A stretch of DNA of 64,000 bases, from positions 321,016 to 385,015 of the forward strand of contig JAXGRD010000002.1 of assembly GCA_040766105.1 (NCBI GenBank). The letters run 5' to 3'. Shown one piece after another: positions 15,779-24,022 of this stretch. The notes under the pieces were generated by a model. That model did not search any database and was not told where the DNA came from. It worked only from the letters and a program-made list of their open reading frames with translations. Both the position numbers and the translations under genes were made by a program. Every line of letters starts with the position of its first letter. Position 1 is the stretch's first letter. This DNA comes from JAXGRD01 sp040766105 (GTDB taxonomy: Bacteria > Bacillota > Clostridia > Peptostreptococcales > Anaerovoracaceae).

Positions 15779-16471
15779 CTATTTCTTTAGACAGACCGTG
15801 GTAATATTGTTTTTCTTGTGAAGCTCTAAGCTGGAAAAGTCTCCGATTAAATCGGACAAGGACCTCTTCTTATAATTGCTCACGTCAAAATCAGCCCACC
15901 GGTTTTGTAGCTTACTGCCGATTTCCGCCAAGTCCGTCGTTTTGTTCCTGTCGTCATTGGCGATGATGATGTCTCTGATTCTCTTCTCAATGGTCTTCTT
16001 GTTAATGATGTTTCTTGTACGAGTGGGCGCCGGCTCTTCCTTGGGCATGCTGCTCAGGTTGATAAACTTGTTGCATGCTTCCTTGAGGGCTGTGGGTGTC
16101 TTCTCTTCCCCCATGCCGATGACCATCATGTTCTCTTCTCGCAGTCGGCTTGCCAATCTGGTAAAGTCGCTGTCGCTGGAGACGATGCAAAAACCGTCCA
16201 CCTTTCCGGTGTACAGAATGTCCATGGCATCGATAATCAAAGCCGAGTCGGTAGAGTTTTTTCCAAAGGTGTTACTGAACTGCTGTATGGGCGTCAAGGA
16301 GTTTTCCAGAAGGATTTTCTTCCAACTTGCTGCCTGAGACTGAGTCCAGTCACCGTATATTCGCTTATATGTCGTTACGCCTTCTTCATTGACCTTATCC
16401 AAAATATAATCCAGATATTTTGCGGAGATGTTATCCGAGTCAATGAGCAAGGCTATTCTTTTTTCATCCAT
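15779..16471 (-). CDS. NYN-domain ribonuclease-like protein with OST-HTH/LOTUS domain
   Basis: 230 residues. Residues 1-145 are a NYN/PIN-like fold with the acidic residues expected of a metal nuclease (LLIDSDNIS near 8-16, STDSALIIDAMD near 92, IVSSDSDFTRLA near 118). Residues 160-228 resemble an OST-HTH/LOTUS RNA-binding domain (NKTTDLAEIGSKLQNRW). The pairing suggests an RNA-cleaving or RNA-binding protein, but no substrate is known. It lies two bases after whiA in the operon, with AAGGGAT before ATG 16471. Confidence 0.88.
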   Translation of the reverse strand: MDEKRIALLIDSDNISAKYLDYILDKVNEEGVTTYKRIYGDWTQSQAASWKKILLENSLTPIQQFSNTFGKNSTDSALIIDAMDILYTGKVDGFCIVSSDSDFTRLASRLREENMMVIGMGEEKTPTALKEACNKFINLSSMPKEEPAPTRTRNIINKKTIEKRIRDIIIANDDRNKTTDLAEIGSKLQNRWADFDVSNYKKRSLSDLIGDFSSLELHKKNNITTVCLKK

Positions 16472-16473
16472 TT

Positions 16474-17403
16474 TTATCCCTTCTTTGCGAGATCTTCAAT
16501 TCGCTTCATTCTATGATTTACGCCGGATTTTTTGAGAGGCGGATCCAACATCTCTCCCAACTCCGTCAAGGACACATCCGGATTTTCCAGACGGAGAACT
16601 GCGATTTCCTGCAGTCTTTTGGGAAGATTATCCACTCCTATTTTTTCAATGTTTTCAATCTGTCTTCCCGCCGCGGATAGGGCTTTATCAATGTTGGCCT
16701 GGTCGCAGTTGCTGAGACGATTGGCTTCGTTGCGAAGCTCTTTCTTAAAGCGCACATCCTCGAATATAAAGTATTGAGAATGGGCACCCATGATGGCAAG
16801 CAGGTCGAGAATCTGTCCCGACTCCTTCACATAGACGACGTATTCTTTCTTTCGAATCACCTTTTTGGCGTGCAAGTCCACAAAGGTGTTGATTAATCTT
16901 CTCGTGTCTGTGGCGAGGATATCCGTCCCACACACAATTTCAAACTGGTATCCCTTTTCGGGATGGGTCATGGTTCCGGCAGCCAAAAAAGCCCCTCTCA
17001 AGTATGATTTTCGACAGCACTTGGTCCTGATCAAACCGTCGTAGATGCCGTCAGTCAAGTAGTTCATCCCCTCTCGGATCATGAGGATACCCGTCTCTCT
17101 GAGGATCTGTTCACTCAGTTCCTCAGGTCCGATGGTGATGCTGTAGTACTTTCTCTTTTTCAGTGTGTTTCCCTGTCCCACTTCAATGGCAGTTTCCACA
17201 TTGAAGTAGTTCTTGATGAGGGTGTTAAAGCGCCGGGCTACGGCGGGGATTTCGGTGGTAAGTACAATTGTGAACTTACCACCCCCTGCCAACCGCAGTT
17301 TTCCGCAAAAGCGTATAAACGCGGCAATTTCCGCCAATATGCAGCACTTTTTATCGGGAGTCAGCCTAGCCAACTCGTTTTTCGTGTCGCTGGAAAATGA
17401 CAT
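16474..17403 (-). CDS. whiA: WhiA sporulation/cell-division regulator
   Basis: 309 residues. The N-terminal LAGLIDADG-like fold contains LRGAFLAAGTMTHPEKGYQFEI with degenerate catalytic residues, and the C-terminal helix-turn-helix has NPDVSLTELGEMLDPPLKKSGVNHRMKRI. WhiA is a DNA-binding regulator linked to cell division and chromosome segregation in Firmicutes. It normally follows rapZ and yvcK; here the gene immediately upstream is kce instead of yvcK. Confidence 0.96.
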   Translation of the reverse strand: MSFSSDTKNELARLTPDKKCCILAEIAAFIRFCGKLRLAGGGKFTIVLTTEIPAVARRFNTLIKNYFNVETAIEVGQGNTLKKRKYYSITIGPEELSEQILRETGILMIREGMNYLTDGIYDGLIRTKCCRKSYLRGAFLAAGTMTHPEKGYQFEIVCGTDILATDTRRLINTFVDLHAKKVIRKKEYVVYVKESGQILDLLAIMGAHSQYFIFEDVRFKKELRNEANRLSNCDQANIDKALSAAGRQIENIEKIGVDNLPKRLQEIAVLRLENPDVSLTELGEMLDPPLKKSGVNHRMKRIEDLAKKG

Positions 17404-17404
17404 T

Positions 17405-18229
17405 CTATTTCTTCTTGATGCTCAATATCTCTCTTGCTTCATCGGGTGTTGCAATTTCTCTTCCGAGAATATTGGCGATTTTTACCACCTTCTCAACCAA
17501 CTCACCGTTGCTCTTCGCCAAAACACCTCTTTCAATGTACAAGGTGTCCTCAAAGCCTACACGGACGTTTCCACCCATGATAATGGAAGCCGTTGCCATA
17601 TCAAAGGCAGCTCTTCCGATACCGCATCCTGTCCAGGTGCTTCCGGGAGGAATAGAGTCCACGCAGAAGGCCAAGTCTCTCACCGTTGCGGTCATCTGCA
17701 CGCCCAGTACAAAGTCAAAGTGCAAGGGAGCGTCCAGCAAACCTTTCTTTTGGACTTTGAGAGCGATATCGATCATACCCTTGTCGAAGCACTCCAGTTC
17801 CGGTTTAATGCCTCTTTCCTGCATGATCTTTGCAAAGTTCATGATGGTGTTGTCTGTGTTCACAAAGATTTCGTCGCCACCAAAGTTTACCGTACCGCAG
17901 TCCAGTGTTGCAAACTCCGGTGTAGGTGTAATTTCCGTTGACTGGAGTCTCTCCAAGTCAGTCATTCCTACGGCACCCCCCGTTGAAGGTTGTATGATTG
18001 CATCGGGGCATTCCTTCAGAATCGCGTCTACGCATACCTGAAACCGTTCCTTGCTCTGGGTCGGTGTTCCGTCATCTTCTCTTACGTGAAGATGAATCAC
18101 TGAAGCGCCCGCATCATATGCGGACTTCGCCTCCCGAACGATTTCTTCCACAGTATAGGGAACGGCAGGATTGTTTTCTTTTGTAACCTCTGCTCCACAA
18201 ATAGCTGCGGCAATGATCAGTTTTTCCAT
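17405..18229 (-). CDS. kce: 3-keto-5-aminohexanoate cleavage enzyme (BKACE family)
   Basis: 274 residues from ATG 18229, with AAAGGAG upstream. TIM-barrel BKACE fold with the zinc ligands HLH in SVIHLHVRED (near 46-48), the GAEVTKENNPAVPYT N-terminal substrate loop, the QPSTGGAVGM segment and the late zinc-site Glu region MGGNVRVGFEDTL. Kce condenses 3-keto-5-aminohexanoate with acetyl-CoA to acetoacetate and 3-aminobutyryl-CoA in lysine fermentation; other BKACEs use related beta-keto acids. None of the other lysine-pathway genes is nearby. It is inserted between rapZ and whiA with 14- and 1-base gaps. Confidence 0.88.
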   Translation of the reverse strand: MEKLIIAAAICGAEVTKENNPAVPYTVEEIVREAKSAYDAGASVIHLHVREDDGTPTQSKERFQVCVDAILKECPDAIIQPSTGGAVGMTDLERLQSTEITPTPEFATLDCGTVNFGGDEIFVNTDNTIMNFAKIMQERGIKPELECFDKGMIDIALKVQKKGLLDAPLHFDFVLGVQMTATVRDLAFCVDSIPPGSTWTGCGIGRAAFDMATASIIMGGNVRVGFEDTLYIERGVLAKSNGELVEKVVKIANILGREIATPDEAREILSIKKK

Positions 18230-18243
18230 TGATTGTACTCCTT

Positions 18244-19098
18244 TCACTTTTTAACGTCTCTATGCTCAAGGGTAACATGCTTACCCTGTCGCTCAAATCT
18301 TTGGGCGAACTCGTTGGCCAAAACCACAGAACGATGATGTCCGCCGGTACATCCGAAGGCAACGTTGAGATGCCACTTTCCTTCCCGCATAAAAGAGGGA
18401 ATGATATTGTTCAACAACCTGTCGGTATTTTTAATGAAGGTCATGGTTTCCTGGTATTTCATCACGTATTCCCGAACCTTCTTGCTGTTTCCCGTAGCCC
18501 TCTTCAAGCTGGGAACATAGTAAGGATTGGGGATAAAACGAAGGTCGAAGACCATGTCAGAAGCCATGGGAAGACCATATTTGAAGCCGAAGGATGTAAT
18601 GTTTACCACAAAGGTTTCTTCCTTGCTTTCGTCGGAGAAGATATCCATCAGCTCTTCTTTCAGCTTGGCCGCCTTCATATTGGAGGTATCTACAATATAG
18701 TCGGCGGTTTCCCGAATCACCGACAGGGCATCCCGCTCTCTTTGTATATCCTCTAAGGTGGGCGCTCGCCTTGTCATGGGATGGACTCTTCGGGTCTCAT
18801 TGAATCGTCTCGCCAAGGCTGCATCCGATGCTTCCAAAAAGAGTATCTTGTAGGGGATATTGTTGAGTTTCAGGTCTTCCAGATTTTCCTTTAGATCGCC
18901 GAAAATCTCTTCGCCACGGATGTCCACCACAAAGGCAGCTTTTTCTATCCCTTTCCCGCCGGTGGTGACCAAGGCGATAAAGTTTTTAATGAGGGAAGGT
19001 GGCATATTGTCGATGCAAAAGTAGCCTTGGTCCTCCAGGCACGCGATCGCCTGCGTCTTGCCCGCTCCGCTCATTCCCGTAACAATAATCAGTTCCAT
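18244..19098 (-). CDS. rapZ: RapZ-family nucleotide-binding protein (YvcJ)
   Basis: 284 residues, normal length. Walker A GMSGAGKT at 8-15, Walker B-like segment VVDIRGEEIFGDL, and the conserved C-terminal FGCTGGHHRSVVLANEF near 245-262. The C-terminal domain binds metabolites or RNA in RapZ; in Bacillus YvcJ hydrolyses nucleotides and affects competence. It lies two bases after the PHP gene, part of the conserved murB-PHP-rapZ-whiA cluster of Clostridia. Confidence 0.95.
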   Translation of the reverse strand: MELIIVTGMSGAGKTQAIACLEDQGYFCIDNMPPSLIKNFIALVTTGGKGIEKAAFVVDIRGEEIFGDLKENLEDLKLNNIPYKILFLEASDAALARRFNETRRVHPMTRRAPTLEDIQRERDALSVIRETADYIVDTSNMKAAKLKEELMDIFSDESKEETFVVNITSFGFKYGLPMASDMVFDLRFIPNPYYVPSLKRATGNSKKVREYVMKYQETMTFIKNTDRLLNNIIPSFMREGKWHLNVAFGCTGGHHRSVVLANEFAQRFERQGKHVTLEHRDVKK

Positions 19099-19100
19099 GT

Positions 19101-19826
19101 TTATTCCTCACACCTCTCTAAGTTTACGACTCTGGATAAATCAATCCCGGCCTTAATTGCCCGAGCCAGACCGCCTTTATAGTCTCCCACAACGGAGGGA
19201 TGATGGGCATCGCTACTGATGACAAAATCCGCACCTTCCATGGCAGAAATCCTGATTTCCTCCACTGTGAGGTGGGAATGGTGGGTGCTGATTTCCATCC
19301 AAACACCGTGTTTTGCACATGCCGCCGCAATCCTCTTAATATCAAAAGGTCCCTTGCTTCCCGGATGGGTCAATATCTTTATCTTATTGTTTTCAATTGC
19401 CTTGACAACCATATCCGTGTTCTTTTCTCTCAACTCTTCTCCCCTAAAGAGGAAGCCGTTTTGATAGAGATAGTTCCTGATACAGTAACCCTTTGTGGTT
19501 CCATAGTGGTAGCCCGCAATGACGAAGTCGTATATTTTTGCCTCTTCCTCGGTGATGTCCACATAGTTTCCCACGTAGCGGATATTGGCCTCTACACCAA
19601 AGTAGAGGTCTATTTGAGGATAGCGTTCTCTAAGTCGCGCAATCTCTTCCTTCATCTCGGGAAATTTATCTCGCTTGACCCCGTAGAAAAGGTGTCCCGG
19701 CCCATGATCCGTAATGGCAAGTGCCTTGAGTCCTCTTTCCACGGCAGCCTTTACACTTTCCTCCATGGTCCCCTTTCCGTCGGAATAGGTGGTATGGGTG
19801 TGATAGTCGAATGTTAGTTTATACAT
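19101..19826 (-). CDS. PHP-domain phosphoesterase (YcdX-like)
   Basis: 241 residues from ATG 19826, with GGGAG upstream; the longer frame to 19853 lies inside murB. PHP metal motifs: DYHTHTTYSDGKG (near 5), TDHGPGHLF (near 37), VEANI, HPGSKGP, EISTHHSHL and SSDAHHPSVVG. Members hydrolyse phosphate esters using a trinuclear metal site. The gene is always found near murB and rapZ in Clostridia, but its substrate is not established. It overlaps murB by eight bases. Confidence 0.9.
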   Translation of the reverse strand: MYKLTFDYHTHTTYSDGKGTMEESVKAAVERGLKALAITDHGPGHLFYGVKRDKFPEMKEEIARLRERYPQIDLYFGVEANIRYVGNYVDITEEEAKIYDFVIAGYHYGTTKGYCIRNYLYQNGFLFRGEELREKNTDMVVKAIENNKIKILTHPGSKGPFDIKRIAAACAKHGVWMEISTHHSHLTVEEIRISAMEGADFVISSDAHHPSVVGDYKGGLARAIKAGIDLSRVVNLERCEE

Positions 19827-20733
19827 GAATTTCTCCCGATGGGTCCTCTCCAATGATGCGCACTTCCGGTTCCATCTTCACACCAAACTTCTCCATGACC
19901 GTAGCTTGGACAATGTGCATCAACTGGATGATATCCGTCGCCGTCGCTCCCCCTTTATTAATTACAAATCCCGAGTGAAGGGTGGAAACCTGTGCACCTC
20001 CCACAGTAAAGCCGGATAGACCGGCATCTTGTATCAGCTTTCCCGCAAAGTATCCCGTAGGACGCTTAAAAAAGCTTCCGCCACTGGGATAGTTCACCGG
20101 TTGCTTGGTGTTCCTCTTATCCATGAGTTCTTTCATAGTTTTTCCAATTTCATCTTTGTTGCCCTTTTCCAGTCGAAGCCTCACTTCAATGGCGACTTCT
20201 CCGGAGCTTTGCAGGAGGCTGGTTCGATATCCCAGCTCTAAATCCGTTCCACTTCTGGTAATTTCTTCCCTACCGTCGCGGGAAAGAAGGGTTACAGATG
20301 CAATGATGTCCTTCATCTCACCACCGTAAGCGCCGGCGTTCATGAAAACGGCACCTCCTAAGCTACCCGGGATGCCACAGGCAAACTCCATTCCCGTCAA
20401 TTGGCTGCTATGGGCCTCTCTGGACACGGCAGACAACAAAGCGCCGCAGCCGGCTGTAATCTCTTCCTCTTTTGTCTCTATGGAGGAAAAAGGCTCGCCC
20501 AACTTCACAATGGCACCGGGATATCCCCCGTCCTTTACAAGGATATTGGAGCCGTTGCCCATAATCATATAGGGAGTGTGGCTCTCGCTGAGAACCTGCA
20601 ATGCGTTTTTCAGTTCTTCCTTATTTTCCGGCAAGATGAGGGCTTCTGCCCTTCCACCGGCTTTGAAGGATGTATATTCCGCCATTGGGGCGTCCAAAAT
20701 AACGTTATTGATCTTGTTGTATATCGTCTTCAT
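19819..20733 (-). CDS. murB: UDP-N-acetylenolpyruvoylglucosamine reductase
   Basis: 304 residues. FAD-binding segment MGNGSNILVKDGGYPG near 57, GIPGSLGGAVFMNAGAYGGEM near 118, and the catalytic Ser region YPSGGSFFKRP near 228, with the final Glu in EPEVRIIGE. Type IIa/IIb features fit Firmicute MurB, which reduces enolpyruvyl-UDP-GlcNAc to UDP-MurNAc in the cytosol. The start overlaps the end of the AI-2E transporter gene by 29 bases, so the genes are cotranscribed. Confidence 0.95.
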   Translation of the reverse strand: MKTIYNKINNVILDAPMAEYTSFKAGGRAEALILPENKEELKNALQVLSESHTPYMIMGNGSNILVKDGGYPGAIVKLGEPFSSIETKEEEITAGCGALLSAVSREAHSSQLTGMEFACGIPGSLGGAVFMNAGAYGGEMKDIIASVTLLSRDGREEITRSGTDLELGYRTSLLQSSGEVAIEVRLRLEKGNKDEIGKTMKELMDKRNTKQPVNYPSGGSFFKRPTGYFAGKLIQDAGLSGFTVGGAQVSTLHSGFVINKGGATATDIIQLMHIVQATVMEKFGVKMEPEVRIIGEDPSGEIHV

Positions 20734-21958
20734 GAGATGGTCTTCTTCCTTTTTTTACATATATGAGTTTCTTATAGTCGTTTAGGTCCGTAGACAGACC
20801 CTTCTTCATCAATTTCTTATTCACCGCGTAGCACATATAGGCATAGAATACGGCGAATAGGGGGATTCCCAGAACCATTCCAAGAAATCCGAATAGTCCA
20901 CCTCCCACCAAGATTGCAAACATTACCCAGAAGCTGGCAAGTCCGGTACTATCTCCCAGTATGGTGGGACCGATGATGTTGCCGTCCACCTGCTGCAAAA
21001 CCAAGATGAAGATGGAGAAATACAGGCAGAGCCATGGGTCTTCCATGAGCAACAACAAGGCGGAGGGTATGGCACCGATAAATGGTCCGAAGAAAGGAAT
21101 GATGTTTGTCACTCCAACGATGACGCTGATTAGCAGCGTGTAGGGCCATCCAAAGAGACTCATGCAGACGAAGCAAATGATTCCAATAATCAGTGAATCC
21201 AAGAGTTTTCCGTTGATAAATCCACCAAATGTCTTATGGGTGAAGGCAGCTCCTCGCAGGAAGCCGTCGGCATTCTCTTCACTTAAGGTCGCAAAGGCGA
21301 GCTTCTTAATCTGTGCCGCAAAGATTTCCTTGCGGTTGATGAAGAAGACACAGATAATGACGCCGATGAAGAAGTTCTTGAAAAGATTTACCACTCCAAT
21401 GAGCCCGCCGGAAATACCGGTAATGACGGAGTCCGTTTCCGGCACCAATATCCTTTCCGCCCAACCGACAAACTTTTCGTACAGGCTGTTCACCCAGCGC
21501 TCCATGAATCCACTCAATTGTGGTAGGGAATTGAAACGGTTCTGAATCCAAATGATTAGATTTTCAATGACATCCGGCAGCTGTTTAGCGATGGAGCCGA
21601 TACTCTCTATGAGCTGCGGAATAATCATCCATAGGAGGGCCGTAATGATGGCAAGCATGACCAAGATGGAAAGAAATGTACTCAAGGCCTTTGAGAAGGT
21701 AAGGCTTTTATCCTTTCCCCTGATGGTTGGCCATTTAATCTTTCCAAAGGTCTTCACGCCCCAGTTATACAAGGGGCAAAGGAGATAAGCCATGACCAGT
21801 CCGTAGACGAAGGGCATCAGAATGCCGTTCATAATCTGAATCCCTTTCATCACGGTTTCTGCTCGATATACGGCAAAGAAAACGAGTATACACAAAGAAA
21901 CAACGATAAACACCGTTATTCCCCATTTGATATAAGTGTTTTCAAACTTAAGCTTCAT
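20705..21958 (-). CDS. AI-2E/PerM-family transporter
   Basis: 417 residues from ATG 21958 (AAAGGTG upstream). Seven to eight hydrophobic segments; the conserved GVTNIIPFFGPFIGAIPS block near 293 and the C-terminal GGGLFGFLGMVLGIPLFAVFYA are typical of the family, in which members act as autoinducer exporters or Na+(Li+)/H+ antiporters. The true substrate here is unknown. It is the first gene of the long minus-strand operon that continues into murB. Confidence 0.9.
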   Translation of the reverse strand: MKLKFENTYIKWGITVFIVVSLCILVFFAVYRAETVMKGIQIMNGILMPFVYGLVMAYLLCPLYNWGVKTFGKIKWPTIRGKDKSLTFSKALSTFLSILVMLAIITALLWMIIPQLIESIGSIAKQLPDVIENLIIWIQNRFNSLPQLSGFMERWVNSLYEKFVGWAERILVPETDSVITGISGGLIGVVNLFKNFFIGVIICVFFINRKEIFAAQIKKLAFATLSEENADGFLRGAAFTHKTFGGFINGKLLDSLIIGIICFVCMSLFGWPYTLLISVIVGVTNIIPFFGPFIGAIPSALLLLMEDPWLCLYFSIFILVLQQVDGNIIGPTILGDSTGLASFWVMFAILVGGGLFGFLGMVLGIPLFAVFYAYMCYAVNKKLMKKGLSTDLNDYKKLIYVKKGRRPSHEDDIQQDQ

Positions 21959-22112
21959 AATGCACCTTTTGGAATGCCGGATACAACTATACATCTTTAT
22001 TCTACACTAAAAACATCGTAAAGTCTTTATGTTTTTATAGGGATTCAACTGTATTGCCCGCAATCACAAAACCCTTGACCGGTAGGAAATTATTACTCTT
22101 CTGTAACAAATA

Positions 22113-22140
22113 TTGAAAATAACTTCTCCCATAGTATACT
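22113..22140 (+). promoter_or_regulatory. Promoter of the LytTR regulator gene
   Basis: TTGAAA (22113-22118), a 16-base spacer and TATACT (22135-22140). The predicted transcript start near 22147 helps to limit the coding start to GTG 22169 or later. Confidence 0.55.
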
Positions 22141-22168
22141 GAGTCCATTATCCCCCTTTGAAGAGCCT

Positions 22169-23902
22169 GTGGTCGTCATGGATACATCCATGCGACAAAT
22201 GATTTTTTATAACCAAAGTTTTCTTCACATGCTGAAAAACTATGGCGTTTCCTTACACCAATGGAAAGAAGAATACGAGTTTCTGTTGGACATCATCTTA
22301 GACCGTCTCAAAGATGACCGGGAGACTGGATTTGACTACGCCCTTTCCGTAGAAAGGGACATATTGTTGCACCTATCTTTTCAGTGCGCCTATTTGGACG
22401 ATGACAAAACCAAGCTCTGTATCATTACTCGTTTAAAAGGCGAAAAGTCCTATGTAAAGGACCAACGACTGCGTTCCCTTCAGACGATTTCTGAAAACAT
22501 TCTCTTCCGCTACACCATTCATGATGAAAGGATCCGATTTTCCGGTGACCTTCTCCACACACTCTTTTCCAAGTCGGAGATGGACCTTTCCCTAGAGGAA
22601 TTGATACAAAATGGAAACCCCCTCAACGTCCCCTCGCAGTACATCGACAAGATTCGCAACAACATCTGCCAAGAAATTGTTGCACCTGTCACTGTCAAAC
22701 TGAAGAACGACCAAGGAGAGTCTCGATGGGTCAAAATTTTTTATGAATTGATTTACCGAAAGGACGGTGTTCTCTCTGAGGTCATGGGGAAGATTTCCGA
22801 CATTACCCAATCCATGCTGGCGACAAAGTACTACGACGATGCCATTGCTCTTTGGCATACGGACAAGCTGGATCAGGAAGCGGCGGTCTGTTTAAACATC
22901 CACAAAAACAAGGTGGTGGGCGGTTTCAGTACTTTGTTTTGTCAAGATGACTTGCATCAGATTTCTGCCGATGACTATTTTTCTCGCCTCTACGAAAACG
23001 TCTTATCTTCTCATGACGACAGAAATATTGAAGCCATCCTAAACAGAAAGTCTCTTCTGCGCCGCTATAAAACCGGCGACAGACACGAAAATCTGGATGT
23101 ACAGATAAAAACCCCTGCGGGCGTTCAATGGCTGAAAATACTGGTTACCTTGGTAGAAAACCCCAACACCGGTCATGTGATGGCCCTTCTCATCTTCCAT
23201 GACATCAATGAGACGAAGCTGATGATGTCTGTATATGAGAAGATTGCCCTTTCCAACTTCGACTTCATCGCATGTATCTTCGCCAAGACAGACAGCTATC
23301 AGATTATGAAGAATAACGAGAAGAACAACCTTCGTCCCCTCTCTGCGGCGGAGGGCTACCACGCATTGATATGCCGACTTTCCCATTGTTTCTCGGAAGA
23401 AAAAGAGCGGAAGTATCTTCGTCAGTCCTTTAGTCTTCCCAACCTTAAATCAAAATTATCCGGTGCGGATAACTATTCCTTTATCGGTCGCGGTTACTAC
23501 CCCGATGGCACACCGACCAAAAAACTTCATCGCTTTTCCTACTTGGATGCAAAGAACGAAATCATCCTCTACACCAGAGAGGACATTACCAATGAGACCC
23601 CCTACCTCACAGTCAGAGGCAGTTCTTCCGTACACAACGTTTCTTTGGAGGATCTTTTGTACGTGGAGAGTGCCGGCAAGAAAGCCATCCTAGTCACCGC
23701 CTATGAGCGATTGGAAGTTCGGGAGAGCATCTCCTCCATTCAGACACGACTATCCGGCAGGGATTTCATGCGATGCCATCGCTGTTATATCGTTCAGTGC
23801 AAACACATTCACAAGGTTGCGGGAAATACCGTTTCCATGCTCAACGGAGATACCATTTCCGTAAGCCGGCGAAACTTGGATGCCCTCGTTTCCAAGCTAT
23901 AA
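22169..23902 (+). CDS. PAS-like sensor with LytTR DNA-binding domain
   Basis: 577 residues from GTG 22169; ATG 22178 is an alternative, and no standard start exists further upstream although the frame stays open to 22079. The N-terminal VVVMDTSMRQMIFYNQSF looks like a PAS repeat, and two more PAS/GGDEF-like alpha-beta repeats seem to follow (near 95-215 and 220-340). Residues 475-577 are a LytTR domain (VSLEDLLYVESAGKKAILVT, then FMRCHRCYIVQCKHI and VSRRNLDAL). No receiver or membrane segment is seen, so it is probably a one-component cytosolic regulator. The adhesin gene downstream is the nearest plausible target. Confidence 0.82.
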   Translation: MVVMDTSMRQMIFYNQSFLHMLKNYGVSLHQWKEEYEFLLDIILDRLKDDRETGFDYALSVERDILLHLSFQCAYLDDDKTKLCIITRLKGEKSYVKDQRLRSLQTISENILFRYTIHDERIRFSGDLLHTLFSKSEMDLSLEELIQNGNPLNVPSQYIDKIRNNICQEIVAPVTVKLKNDQGESRWVKIFYELIYRKDGVLSEVMGKISDITQSMLATKYYDDAIALWHTDKLDQEAAVCLNIHKNKVVGGFSTLFCQDDLHQISADDYFSRLYENVLSSHDDRNIEAILNRKSLLRRYKTGDRHENLDVQIKTPAGVQWLKILVTLVENPNTGHVMALLIFHDINETKLMMSVYEKIALSNFDFIACIFAKTDSYQIMKNNEKNNLRPLSAAEGYHALICRLSHCFSEEKERKYLRQSFSLPNLKSKLSGADNYSFIGRGYYPDGTPTKKLHRFSYLDAKNEIILYTREDITNETPYLTVRGSSSVHNVSLEDLLYVESAGKKAILVTAYERLEVRESISSIQTRLSGRDFMRCHRCYIVQCKHIHKVAGNTVSMLNGDTISVSRRNLDALVSKL

Positions 23903-23935
23903 TGGCCGATTTCCCCGCTATTGGTGGACGTATTT

Positions 23936-23983
23936 CGTTCATTCGTTCCCAACCGTTGATTTGAAATAATCATTCCTTATACT
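23936..23983 (+). promoter_or_regulatory. Adhesin promoter with repeated CGTT boxes
   Basis: Three CGTT motifs (23936, 23944, 23954) lie upstream of and overlapping TTGATT (23956-23961), a 16-base spacer and TATACT (23978-23983). LytTR proteins bind short GTT-containing repeats next to the -35 box, so this may be the site of the upstream regulator. The repeats are short and could be chance. Confidence 0.4.
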
Positions 23984-24022
23984 ATATGACAGTCATGCTA
24001 AATGTAGAAAGGAATGTATCAC

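Noticed and set aside
17405..18229. Complete lysine fermentation cluster
   Set aside because: Only kce is present; no aminomutase, dehydrogenase, ammonia-lyase or CoA-transferase gene is in the window.
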